This document shows positions 1 to 8,159 of a stretch of 64,000 bases of DNA, in pieces. The notes below the pieces were generated by a model, which was not told the origin of the DNA, did no database searches, and saw nothing but the letters and a program-made list of their open reading frames with translations. This DNA comes from Moraxella boevrei DSM 14165. Its GTDB lineage: Bacteria; Pseudomonadota; Gammaproteobacteria; Pseudomonadales; Moraxellaceae. The stretch is taken from contig NZ_KB903808.1 of NCBI RefSeq assembly GCF_000379845.1, positions 1 to 64,000 of the forward strand. The letters run 5' to 3'. Position 1 is the first letter of the stretch, and every line of letters begins with the position of its first letter. The position numbers and the translations under genes were made by a program.

Positions 1-227
1 TCTTTTTTTAGTCGCTGGATTTCTCGTTGTTCTTCAGTTAGAGCGTTGCCTTTGGTTATGGGGTTGCCTCGTTTTTCTCTGCGATAACGGGTTAGCCAGT
101 TTTCGAGTGTGGATTCGGCTATTTCATATTGGGTTGCAACATTACTTGGTTTTTGCCCTTGTTCTTCTATGAGTTTTATCATTTCTAATTTGAATTCGGG
201 TGTGTATGTTTTACGTACTTTTGTCAT
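1..227 (-). CDS. IS3-family transposase OrfA (HTH), 3' end outside window
   Basis: Reading the minus strand from the ATG at 225-227 gives 75 codons with no stop before the window edge. The product opens MTKVRKTYTPEFKLEMI and continues with a helix-turn-helix (SNVATQYEIAESTLENW), the typical OrfA DNA-binding domain of IS3-family and HTH_Tnp_1 proteins. It ends near a charged EEQREIQRLKK stretch, the start of the leucine zipper that normally precedes the frameshift into OrfB. OrfB, the DDE catalytic part, would lie left of the window. OrfA binds the element ends and forms the OrfAB fusion by programmed frameshifting. The family is clear; the subgroup is not. Confidence 0.8.
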   Translation of the reverse strand, partial: MTKVRKTYTPEFKLEMIKLIEEQGQKPSNVATQYEIAESTLENWLTRYRREKRGNPITKGNALTEEQREIQRLKK

Positions 228-267
228 GAGATTATGCCTCCGTTTGGGCTATTATAATCTCTTATCA
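1..267 (-). mobile_element. IS3-family insertion sequence, partial (runs off left edge)
   Basis: The left edge holds the 5' part of an insertion sequence read on the minus strand, identified by its OrfA gene. IS3-family ends begin TG and finish CA. A CA on the plus strand at 266-267, after a TTATC run, is one candidate for the end, but no partner repeat is in the window, so the boundary is a guess to within about 15 bases. The element directly abuts an IS5-type transposase remnant, which suggests one element inserted into another. Confidence 0.55.
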
Positions 268-283
268 GCTGTCTAGGTTTATT

Positions 284-514
284 ATGCCACTACAGACAGA
301 TAAAGCCATTCATGCTAATATTCCACGCAAGTCAAATAGTAAACAGACCAATGAGCATATGGATTGGTATTTATATAAGTTTCGGCATTTGGTTGAAAAT
401 ACTTTTTGTAAGATAAAAAATTATCGGGCTATTGCCACACGCTTTGATAAGTTAAAAAGAAACTTTGAAAATAATGTCGCTTTAGCCTTTGCCTATCTAT
501 GGTTGCAGCTGTGA
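284..514 (+). pseudogene. IS5-family transposase, C-terminal remnant
   Basis: The 76-residue reading frame matches the C-terminal end of IS5-family (IS427/IS1016-like) transposases. It has an IPRKSNSK stretch followed by the Y-x(3)-R-x(3)-E-x(6)-K signature (YLYKFRHLVENTFCKIK) that contains the last catalytic Glu of the DDE triad, then RFDKLKRNFENNVALAFAY to the stop. The N-terminal two thirds, with both catalytic Asp residues, is missing. The frame stays open upstream only into the neighbouring IS3 end, so the copy is truncated and cannot be active. A likely right terminal repeat follows immediately. Confidence 0.75.
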
Positions 515-528
515 GTGTTCAACTGCCC
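515..528. repeat. Probable right terminal inverted repeat of the IS5 remnant
   Basis: The 14 bases after the transposase stop read GTGTTCAACTGCCC on the plus strand and GGGCAGTTGAACAC on the minus. A G-rich outer end is typical of IS5-family terminal repeats. No left partner is present, so this is inferred from position and the GGG end. Confidence 0.35.
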
Positions 529-530
529 TA

Positions 531-996
531 TAAATAATTTCACTAATTTATTATAATTAATAAGGATCCCGATACTCCTTATTTTTAATAAATATATGAT
601 AAATTATTTATTTTAAATTTATAGTCTGGTGATAAAATAAATTGTTTAAGTTATGTTATAAGATTCAAGTTTTAATAGGTTGATAGGACTTACAATTTTT
701 TAGCTTGGAAGTACCATACCTTGGCACATTTAACAAAGCTTAGTGATGGATCTATAATTTTAATTGTTTTTACGAAAGCCTATGCTAATTAATAAAGCTA
801 AGCAGTTCTATGTGAAAATTTGTAGTATGATTATACTATATGAGTTGATTTTTTCTTGTTGCTATATTATTATATGTAATTAAATGTTGATTATCATACT
901 GTATAAATTATTGTATTAAATCGTGTGTTAACATATAAATTTTATATTTACTTGAGTCACTTAATTCAAAAACTTAGCTTAGAGAGTTGAATACCA
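531..996. other. AT-rich non-coding region upstream of the RTX operon
   Basis: About 465 bases between the IS5 remnant and mbxC with no convincing ORF on either strand and strong A/T bias. It should carry the toxin operon promoter. I looked for an ops-type element (GGCGGTAG) of the kind that recruits RfaH in E. coli hly operons and did not find one. Confidence 0.6.
845..873 (+). promoter_or_regulatory. Candidate sigma-70 promoter for mbxCA
   Basis: TTGATT (845-850) and TATTAT (868-873) are separated by 17 bases and match the -35 and -10 boxes at four and five of six positions. They lie about 120 bases before the mbxC start. The region is so AT-rich that chance matches are expected, so this is one candidate among several. 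Confidence 0.3.
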
Positions 997-1503
997 ATGA
1001 ATGATAATTTCACAGAACTTGGAGCGATTACTTGGCTGTGGGCCAATTCTAATTTGCATAAGAATTGGACGCTTTCTCTCTTAACAACAAATGTTATTCC
1101 AGCAATTGAAACGAAGCAGTATGTACTGCTAAGAAGAGATAATATGCCTGTAGCATATTGTAGTTGGGCTAAGCTTAGTTTGGAAAATGAGGTTAAATAT
1201 ATTAACGATGTTACTTCTCTTAAGTTGGAAGATTGGCAGTCGGGTAATCGAAACTGGTTTATTGACTGGATTACCCCATTTGGCGATAGTCTGAGACTGA
1301 CAAAACACATGAGAGAGTTGTTTGCAGATGAATTGTTTAGAGCTATCCGTGTGGAAGAAAATTCGTCGCATGGTAAGATAACTGAATTCCATGGAAAATC
1401 TGTTGATCCAAAGTTGGCCTCAAAAATGTTTGCACAATACCACGAAGATCTGATGAGCAAACTATCAACTCAGAATAATTTTATTATATCTAAAGATAAT
1501 TAA
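997..1503 (+). CDS. mbxC: RTX toxin-activating lysine acyltransferase MbxC
   Basis: The 168-residue protein belongs to the HlyC/LktC family, cytoplasmic enzymes that move a fatty acyl chain from acyl-ACP onto internal lysines of the RTX protoxin. It is the usual family length and colinear with HlyC. Family blocks include GAITWLWANSNLHKNW near the N-terminus with the catalytic His (H21), PVAYCSWAKLSLENE (51-65), WFIDWITPFGD (87-97) with the conserved Asp (D90), and ELFRAIRVEE. It is the first gene of the toxin operon, 35 bases before mbxA. The start at 997 matches the family N-terminus. The 164-residue ORF on the opposite strand is a shadow. Confidence 0.95.
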   Translation: MNDNFTELGAITWLWANSNLHKNWTLSLLTTNVIPAIETKQYVLLRRDNMPVAYCSWAKLSLENEVKYINDVTSLKLEDWQSGNRNWFIDWITPFGDSLRLTKHMRELFADELFRAIRVEENSSHGKITEFHGKSVDPKLASKMFAQYHEDLMSKLSTQNNFIISKDN

Positions 1504-1538
1504 TTCAAACCTTTTCAAAACAATTAGGGTAAATAGCC

Positions 1539-4322
1539 ATGTCTAAAATAAATGTAATTAAAACTAATATTCAAGCCGGTTTAAGCTCCACTAAGTCTGG
1601 ACTAAAAAGTCTTTATTTGGCCATTCCTAAGGACTATGATCCGCAAAAGGAAGGGAGCTTAAATAACTTCATCAAAGCTGCCGATGAGTTAGGAATTGCT
1701 CGTTTGGCAGAAGAGCCTAATCACACTGAAACAGCAAAAAAATCTATTGATACGGCAAATCAGCTACTCTCTCTTACACAAACTGGTGTTGCTATCTCTG
1801 CAACAAAACTAGATGAACTCTTAAAAAAACATTCTGCCAATAAGTTGGCACAAGGGCTGAAAAGTGCAGAGAATATTGATCATCAATTAGGAGAGGCAAG
1901 TAGTGTGTTGGCAACCCTCAGTTCTTTCTTGGGTACTGCTTTAGCGGGCATGGAACTTGATTCTTTGATCAAGCAAGGCGATGCTGCACCTACTGATTTA
2001 GCGAAAGCCAGTATTGAATTGATCAATGAAGTGGTTGGCAACCTATCTAGTAGCGTTCAAACAGTTGAGGCATTTTCTGCACAGCTGGCAAAGCTAGGCT
2101 CCACTATATCGCAGGCTAAGGGTTTCTCTGGCTTAGGAAATAAGTTGCAAAACTTAAATTTCTCTAAAACCAGTGTTGGTTTGGAAGTGATTACTGGTTT
2201 GTTATCAGGTATTTCTTCAGGTTTTGTTTTGGCGGATAAAGATGCATCAACTGGTAAAAAAGTGGCTGCAGGTTTTGAGTTAAGCAATCAAGTTGTTGGT
2301 AATGTAACAAAAGCAATTTCTTCATATGTCTTAGCACAACGCGTTGCTGCTGGTCTATCAACTACCGGCGCAGTTGCTGCTTTAATCACCTCATCAATTA
2401 TGTTGGCAATTAGTCCTTTGGCATTTGTGAATGCGGCGGATAAATTTAACCATGCCAATGCTCTTGATGAATTTGCAAAACAATTCCAAAAATTCGGCTA
2501 TGATGGAGACCATCTACTGGCTGAATATCAGCGTGGTGCAGGCACTATTGAAGCTTCGTTAACTACAATTAATACGGCATTAGGTGCAGTTTCTGCGGGT
2601 GTTTCTGCCGCCGCTGTAGGATCTGCTGTTGGTGCACCTATTGCCCTATTGGTCGCTGGAGTAACGGGATTAATCTCTGGTATTCTAGAGGCATCTAAGC
2701 AAGCAATGTTTGAAAGTGTTGCGAATCGTTTGCAAGGTAGAATTCTAGAGTGGGAAAAGCAAAATGGTGGTCAGAACTATTTTGATAAAGGTTATGACTC
2801 TCGTTATGCTGCTTATTTGGCTAATAACTTACAATTTTTGTCTGAGCTGAATAAAGAGTTGGAAGCTGAGCGTGTTATTGCTATTACACAACAACGCTGG
2901 GATAATAATATCGGTGAGTTGGCAGGTATTACCAAGTTGGGAGAGAAAGTTGAGAGCGGAAAAGCTTATGTAGATGCTTTTGAAGATGGTAAAAAAGTGG
3001 AGGCCGGTGTTAATATTACATTAGATGCCAAGACTGGAATTGTAGACATCAGTAATTCAGATGGCAAGAAAACTCAAGCATTACACTTTACTTCACCATT
3101 ATTAAGTGCAGGTAAAGAATCTCGCGAACGCATAAGTAATGGTAAATATTCTTATATCAATAAATTGAAATTTGAGCGTGTTAAAAATTGGCAGATCACT
3201 GATGGTGATGCAAGCTCTAAATTAGACTTCTCTAAAGTTATTCAGCGTATTAATGAGCAGGAAACTGTAGAGGAAATTGAGCTGATTGTAAATGCTGGTG
3301 CTGGTAACGATGATATCTTTGCTGGGCAAGGTAAAATGAATGTGGACGGTGGAGATGGATACGATCGTGTTTTATATAGCAAAGATGGTGGCTTGGGTAA
3401 TATTATCGTAGACGGCACACATGCAACTGAAATGGGCAGCTATATCGTTAATCGTACAGTGGCTAAAGGTGATATTTATCATGAAGTTGTGAAACGCCAA
3501 GATACTACGGTAGGTAAACGCACAGAGACTCTTGAGTATCGTAATTATGAATTGAGACAAGTTGGATATGGGTATAAGTCTACTGATCAATTAAAATCCG
3601 TAGAAGAAATAATTGGCTCTCAATTTAATGATAACTTCAAGGGCTCCAAATTCACTGATATCTTCCACGGTGGAGATGGAGATGATATACTTGATGGCGG
3701 TGCTGGCGATGACCGTTTATTTGGTGGCAAAGGTGCAGATCAACTTTTAGGTGATGATGGAAATGATCTACTTGATGGCGGTGCTGGCGATGATGTATTA
3801 AATGGTGGTGCTGGTAATGATGTCTATATCTTTCGGAAAGGTGATGGTAATGATACTTTGTACGATGGCACGGGCAATGATAAATTAGCATTTGCAGATG
3901 CAAATATATCTGATATTATGATTGAACGTACCAAAGAGGGTATTATAGTTAAACGAAATGATCATTCAGGTAATATTAACATACCAAGATGGTACATAAC
4001 ATCAAATTTACAAAATTATCAAAGTAATAAAACAGATCATAAAATTGAGCAACTAATTGGTAAAGATGGTAGTTATATCACTTCCGATCAAATTGATAAA
4101 ATTTTGCAAGATAAGAAAGATGGTACAGTAATTACATCTCAAGAATTGAAAAAGCTTGCTGATGAGAATAAGAGCCAAAAATTATCTGCCTCGGACATTG
4201 CAAGTAGCTTAAATAAGCTAGTTGGGTCAATGGCACTATTTGGTACAGCAAATAGTGTGAGTTCTAACGCCTTACAGCCAATTACACAACCAACTCAAGG
4301 AATTTTGGCTCCAAGTGCTTAG
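1539..4322 (+). CDS. mbxA: RTX pore-forming cytotoxin/haemolysin MbxA
   Basis: This 927-residue protein is a full-length RTX leukotoxin/haemolysin: a secreted, calcium-dependent, membrane-pore-forming toxin. In order it has an amphipathic N-terminus, a Gly/Ala-rich hydrophobic pore-forming region (about 200-400), an acylation region, glycine-rich nonapeptide repeats of the GGxGxDxx type (one at about 580-600, the main block about 709-780), and a C-terminal region carrying the uncleaved type I secretion signal. Lysines lie at 536 (NGKYSY) and 660 (VGKRTE), which match the two acylation sites I recall for M. bovis MbxA and align with HlyA K564/K690. There is no N-terminal signal peptide, as expected for type I secretion. 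Orthologues in M. bovoculi and M. ovis are close, so the species cannot be assigned from this. The His-rich minus-strand ORF at 3652-3903 is an artefact of the repeats. Confidence 0.96.
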   Translation: MSKINVIKTNIQAGLSSTKSGLKSLYLAIPKDYDPQKEGSLNNFIKAADELGIARLAEEPNHTETAKKSIDTANQLLSLTQTGVAISATKLDELLKKHSANKLAQGLKSAENIDHQLGEASSVLATLSSFLGTALAGMELDSLIKQGDAAPTDLAKASIELINEVVGNLSSSVQTVEAFSAQLAKLGSTISQAKGFSGLGNKLQNLNFSKTSVGLEVITGLLSGISSGFVLADKDASTGKKVAAGFELSNQVVGNVTKAISSYVLAQRVAAGLSTTGAVAALITSSIMLAISPLAFVNAADKFNHANALDEFAKQFQKFGYDGDHLLAEYQRGAGTIEASLTTINTALGAVSAGVSAAAVGSAVGAPIALLVAGVTGLISGILEASKQAMFESVANRLQGRILEWEKQNGGQNYFDKGYDSRYAAYLANNLQFLSELNKELEAERVIAITQQRWDNNIGELAGITKLGEKVESGKAYVDAFEDGKKVEAGVNITLDAKTGIVDISNSDGKKTQALHFTSPLLSAGKESRERISNGKYSYINKLKFERVKNWQITDGDASSKLDFSKVIQRINEQETVEEIELIVNAGAGNDDIFAGQGKMNVDGGDGYDRVLYSKDGGLGNIIVDGTHATEMGSYIVNRTVAKGDIYHEVVKRQDTTVGKRTETLEYRNYELRQVGYGYKSTDQLKSVEEIIGSQFNDNFKGSKFTDIFHGGDGDDILDGGAGDDRLFGGKGADQLLGDDGNDLLDGGAGDDVLNGGAGNDVYIFRKGDGNDTLYDGTGNDKLAFADANISDIMIERTKEGIIVKRNDHSGNINIPRWYITSNLQNYQSNKTDHKIEQLIGKDGSYITSDQIDKILQDKKDGTVITSQELKKLADENKSQKLSASDIASSLNKLVGSMALFGTANSVSSNALQPITQPTQGILAPSA
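3663..3880 (+). repeat. RTX nonapeptide-repeat coding block
   Basis: Inside mbxA, a tandem series of roughly 27-base units encodes GGxGxD repeats (for example GGDGDDILD, GGAGDDRLF, GGKGADQLL, GGAGDDVLN, GGAGNDVYI). These bind calcium and fold into a parallel beta-roll outside the cell. At DNA level a GATGGCGGTGCTGGCGATGA word recurs at 3693 and 3775. Confidence 0.85.
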
Positions 4323-4342
4323 TGGTTTAATTTAAGAGACAA

Positions 4343-4406
4343 TATCACCACTCGTATCATTAGTTTTAGATTATGAAACTAATGATACGAGTGGTGATAC
4401 TTTTTT
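4343..4406 (+). terminator. Strong intrinsic terminator/attenuator between mbxA and mbxB
   Basis: A perfect 24-bp inverted repeat (arms 4343-4366 and 4376-4399) with a 9-base loop is followed by C and six T (4401-4406). It sits 20 bases after the mbxA stop and 40 bases before mbxB. This is a classic rho-independent terminator in mid-operon. Comparable hairpins follow hlyA and lktA, where partial read-through or antitermination sets exporter genes below the toxin. Confidence 0.9.
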
Positions 4407-4446
4407 AATTAGACTTAATTTATGAATCCTCAGTAGTACTCTAGTT

Positions 4447-6600
4447 ATGATAGATTATGTTCAACAACCTGCTCTGTCTGCCTTAGTTATTCTTGCCCAA
4501 TACTATGGTATTTCTGCGAATCCAGCAGATATTATTCATCAGTTTTCCGATAATACGACAGGAGACCTGAATGAAATTGAATGGATGTTGGCAGCAAAGA
4601 AATTAGAATTAAAGGTAAAAGCTGTAAAACAACCTTTAGATCGATTGTCAATGATAACACTTCCTGTTTTGGTATGGTGCGATACCCCCCCTGATTTAGA
4701 TAAGAATTCAAACTGCCATTTCATACTAACTAAAATTGATGGCACAGGATCCGCTACAAAATATCTCATCTACGATTTGATTGAGAATCGTCCCATAATA
4801 TTAGATGCAAGAGAGTTCTCTGAACGATATTCTGGTAAGTTAATATTGGTAACTTCTCGTGCATCAATATTGGGTTCATTAGCTAAATTTGATTTTACTT
4901 GGTTTATTCCTGCGGTAATCAAATATCGTTATATTTTTTTTGAAGTCATCGTTATTTCAGTGGTACTGCAAATTTTTGCTTTGATTACACCATTGTTTTT
5001 TCAGGTTGTTATGGATAAGGTGTTGGTACATCGTGGTTTTTCTACTCTGGATGTGGTAGCGATTGCCTTATTGGTAGTAAGTTTATTTGAAGTCATTTTA
5101 AGTGGTCTACGCACTTATATTTTTGCTCATACAACCTCTCGGATTGATGTAGAGCTAGGAGCACGATTATTTCGTCATCTACTCGCTTTACCACTTGCTT
5201 ATTTTGAAAGCAGAAGGGTGGGTGATACGGTTGCACGCATACGGGAGCTGGAACATATCCGCAATTTCTTAACTGGTCAAGCTCTTACTTCAGTTTTAGA
5301 TTTGGTGTTTTCTTTTATATTTTTGTTTGTAATGTGGTATTACAGCCCTACTTTAACACTGGTAGTTTTGGCATCATTACCAATATATGCGTTTTGGTCT
5401 GCCTTTATTAGCCCAATTTTACGTATGCGACTAAATGATCAATTTGCACGCAATGCAGATAATCAATCCTTTTTGGTGGAAAGTATTACTGCGGTTGGTA
5501 CGGTAAAGGCAATGGCGGTTGAACCTCAAATGACCCGCCGTTGGGATAATCAATTAGCAGCTTATGTTGTTTCCAGTTTTCGGGTAGCTAAGTTGGCAAT
5601 GGTTGGACAACAAGGAGTGCAACTTATTCAAAAATTAGTTATTGTAGCAACTTTATGGATTGGTGCAAAATTGGTAATTGAGGGTAAACTATCAGTAGGT
5701 CAATTAATAGCATTTAATATGCTAGCAGGTCAGGTGGCAGCTCCTGTTATTCGTTTGGCACAATTATGGCAAGATTTTCAACAGGTAGGAATTTCAGTGG
5801 CACGACTGGGTGATATTTTAAACACTCCAACCGAGCATTCTACATCTCGTCTAGCCCTACCTGATATTAAGGGTGATATTACATTTAAAGATGTTGATTT
5901 TCGTTATAAAATAGATGGGCATTTAATCTTACAGGGCTTGAATTTACATATTAACGCTGGAGAAATACTGGGTATTGTAGGACGCTCTGGTTCAGGTAAA
6001 TCGACATTGACAAAATTAGTGCAACGTTTATATGTGCCAGAAAATGGGAGAATATTAGTTGATGGAAACGATTTGGCATTAGCTGATCCCGCTTGGTTAC
6101 GTCGCCAAGTAGGTGTTGTTTTACAGGAAAATGTGCTACTCAATCGTAGTATTCGAGATAATATTGCCTTAACTGATACAGGTATGGCGTTAGAATTTAT
6201 TATCCAGGCTGCTAAGATGTCTGGAGCACATGACTTTATTATGGAATTGCCTGAAGGTTATGATACGATTGTTGGAGAACAAGGTGCAGGTTTATCAGGT
6301 GGACAACGCCAACGTATTGCTATTGCACGTGCTTTAATTACCAATCCACGTATTTTGATTTTTGATGAAGCAACCAGTGCATTAGACTATGAGTCGGAAA
6401 GGGCTATTATGCAAAATATGCAGGCAATTTGCCAAGGTAGAACAGTGTTGATTATTGCACATCGCTTATCTACCGTAAAAATGGCACATCGCATTATTGC
6501 AATGGACAAGGGGAAAATTGTAGAGCAAGGCACACATCAAGAATTGTTGCAAAAAGAAGATGGTTACTATCGTTATTTATATGATTTGCAGAATGGATAA
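4447..6600 (+). CDS. mbxB: RTX toxin type I secretion ABC transporter MbxB
   Basis: The 717-residue protein is the inner-membrane ATPase of the toxin exporter, a HlyB homologue of typical length. The N-terminus (about 1-125) is a peptidase-C39-like domain in which Tyr replaces the catalytic Cys (AQYYG at 17-21). It is therefore a non-cleaving substrate-binding domain, as in HlyB. Six membrane helices follow (about 155-430), then the nucleotide-binding domain: Walker [10 protein letters not shown] at 512-520, signature LSGGQ at 616-620, Walker B ILIFDE ending at 641, and an H-loop in IIAHRLST. It works with MbxD and TolC to move unfolded MbxA from cytoplasm to exterior in one step. It lies downstream of the attenuator. 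Confidence 0.95.
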   Translation: MIDYVQQPALSALVILAQYYGISANPADIIHQFSDNTTGDLNEIEWMLAAKKLELKVKAVKQPLDRLSMITLPVLVWCDTPPDLDKNSNCHFILTKIDGTGSATKYLIYDLIENRPIILDAREFSERYSGKLILVTSRASILGSLAKFDFTWFIPAVIKYRYIFFEVIVISVVLQIFALITPLFFQVVMDKVLVHRGFSTLDVVAIALLVVSLFEVILSGLRTYIFAHTTSRIDVELGARLFRHLLALPLAYFESRRVGDTVARIRELEHIRNFLTGQALTSVLDLVFSFIFLFVMWYYSPTLTLVVLASLPIYAFWSAFISPILRMRLNDQFARNADNQSFLVESITAVGTVKAMAVEPQMTRRWDNQLAAYVVSSFRVAKLAMVGQQGVQLIQKLVIVATLWIGAKLVIEGKLSVGQLIAFNMLAGQVAAPVIRLAQLWQDFQQVGISVARLGDILNTPTEHSTSRLALPDIKGDITFKDVDFRYKIDGHLILQGLNLHINAGEILGIVGRSGSGKSTLTKLVQRLYVPENGRILVDGNDLALADPAWLRRQVGVVLQENVLLNRSIRDNIALTDTGMALEFIIQAAKMSGAHDFIMELPEGYDTIVGEQGAGLSGGQRQRIAIARALITNPRILIFDEATSALDYESERAIMQNMQAICQGRTVLIIAHRLSTVKMAHRIIAMDKGKIVEQGTHQELLQKEDGYYRYLYDLQNG

Positions 6601-6647
6601 ACTTGTGCTATTAATGCTGTTATTTAAATAACCAAGGGAAATAATTC

Positions 6648-8075
6648 ATGTTTATACAAGCACTTAAAGATTTTTTTATTCGCTATATAACCGTTTGGCG
6701 CAATACATGGGCAGTTCGAGACCAACTAAATCCGCCTAAACGTACTAAAGAAGAGCTCGCTTTTCTCCCTGCACATTTGGAACTCACTGATACACCTGTA
6801 TCCAGTTTCTCTAAATGGACAGCTAGAATAATCATGATATTTGCTCTATTTGCTTTATTATGGTCTTGGGTTGGACAGATTGACATTGTTGCTACAGCTT
6901 CAGGTAAAATTTCTTCAGGTAGCCGTAGCAAGACTATTCAATCTTTGGAAACAGCGATAGTTAAAGCAGTTTATGTACGTGATGGTCAAAATGTTCAACA
7001 AGGTGAAATATTAGTAGATTTAGTGGGAATCGGTTCAGATAGTGATGTTGCTCAGTCCGAGAAAGCCCTTCGAGCAGCGCAATTATCTAAGCTACGCCTT
7101 GAAGCAATTTTATCAGCATTAAATCACCGTATTAATCCTCAGATTGATGTAGCATATGCAAAGTCTTTAAATATTTCAGAATCGGAAATTAATGAAGCTC
7201 AAACTTTAGCCCAAAATCAATATCAAGCATGGTTAGCACAAGATGAACAACTAAAATTAACCTTAAAAGGACATCAAGCAGAATTACAATCTGCTCGATC
7301 CCAAGAACAAAAGTTGGTTTCAGTTGGTGCAATTGAACATCAAAAGACTGATGATTATCGGAGTCTCAAAGCAGAAAATTTTATATCTGAGCATGCTTAT
7401 CTAGAACAAGAAAGCAAATTACTTAGTAATCAAAATGATTTACAAAGTACACGTAGTCAGATTCAAAAAATACAGGCTGCAATCATGCAAGCTGAACAGA
7501 ACCGTATGTTACATACTCAAAATCTAAAACGTGATACATTAGAATCTTTACGCCAAACCAATGAACAGATTAATCAATATACTGGTCAAACTAATAAAGC
7601 TAAGCAGCGACAGAAATTGCTGAGTATTAAATCACCTGTTAATGGTACTATACAAGAGCTAACAGCTTATACTTTAGGTGGAGTTGTACAAGCAGCACAA
7701 AAAATTATGGTTGTGGCACCTAACGATAATCAAGTGGAAGTAGAGATATTAGTGCTAAATAAAGATATCGGCTTTGTAAAAGTTGGGCAGAATGTTATCA
7801 TCAAAATCGAGAGTTTTCCTTATACACGTTATGGTTATTTAACAGGTAAAATAAAAAGTATTAGTCATGATGCTATAGAACACCAACATTTAGGTCTAGT
7901 GTATACTGCACTTGTTTCTCTTGATAAAAGCACATTAAATATAGATGGAGTAACAATCAACTTAACGCCAGGAATGAATGTTACTGCTGAAATTAAAACA
8001 GGTAAACGTCGTGTTTTAGATTATATATTAAGCCCATTACAGACAAAAATTGATGAAAGCTTTCGTGAGCGTTAA
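6648..8075 (+). CDS. mbxD: Type I secretion periplasmic adaptor MbxD (HlyD family)
   Basis: The 475-residue protein is the membrane-fusion adaptor linking MbxB to TolC. A short cytoplasmic N-terminus precedes one membrane helix (about 59-76), then a lipoyl-like half motif (about 105-120), a long coiled-coil hairpin rich in Gln, Glu and Lys (about 125-320), the second lipoyl half (SPVNGTIQELTAYTLGGVV) and a C-terminal beta-barrel domain. Length and order match HlyD and LktD. The start at 6648 follows an AAGGGA ribosome-binding site and lies 47 bases after mbxB, consistent with one transcript. Confidence 0.94.
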   Translation: MFIQALKDFFIRYITVWRNTWAVRDQLNPPKRTKEELAFLPAHLELTDTPVSSFSKWTARIIMIFALFALLWSWVGQIDIVATASGKISSGSRSKTIQSLETAIVKAVYVRDGQNVQQGEILVDLVGIGSDSDVAQSEKALRAAQLSKLRLEAILSALNHRINPQIDVAYAKSLNISESEINEAQTLAQNQYQAWLAQDEQLKLTLKGHQAELQSARSQEQKLVSVGAIEHQKTDDYRSLKAENFISEHAYLEQESKLLSNQNDLQSTRSQIQKIQAAIMQAEQNRMLHTQNLKRDTLESLRQTNEQINQYTGQTNKAKQRQKLLSIKSPVNGTIQELTAYTLGGVVQAAQKIMVVAPNDNQVEVEILVLNKDIGFVKVGQNVIIKIESFPYTRYGYLTGKIKSISHDAIEHQHLGLVYTALVSLDKSTLNIDGVTINLTPGMNVTAEIKTGKRRVLDYILSPLQTKIDESFRER

Positions 8076-8112
8076 TTTTTCCTGTGCTTTTATTTAATTT
8101 GATAAGCTTAGA

Positions 8113-8121
8113 TGTTATAAT
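8113..8121 (+). promoter_or_regulatory. Extended -10 promoter upstream of tolC
   Basis: The sequence TGTTATAAT (8113-8121) is a TGn extended -10 element with a consensus TATAAT box, 38 bases before the tolC start. The -35 region at consensus spacing is poor (TTTAAT at 8093-8098), which an extended -10 can tolerate. It implies that tolC can be transcribed independently of mbxCABD. Confidence 0.5.
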
Positions 8122-8159
8122 AAGAACCATTAAAAATAACCTAATAAATTTTAGAAACT

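Noticed and set aside
531-996. RfaH-type ops element upstream of mbxC
   Set aside because: No GGCGGTAG or close variant was seen in the leader on the plus strand.
966-1460. 164-residue minus-strand ORF across mbxC
   Set aside because: Shadow of mbxC, which is colinear with HlyC; the antisense product has no recognisable features.
3663-3880. Regular ~27-base repeats that might suggest a CRISPR array
   Set aside because: They are in frame with mbxA and encode RTX nonapeptides; there are no unique spacers between constant repeats and no cas genes in the window.
3652-3903. His-rich 83-residue minus-strand ORF
   Set aside because: It is the antisense of the GGxGxD repeat codons of mbxA; the His/Gln richness is a direct product of the GATGGTGGT words, and no ribosome-binding site is present.
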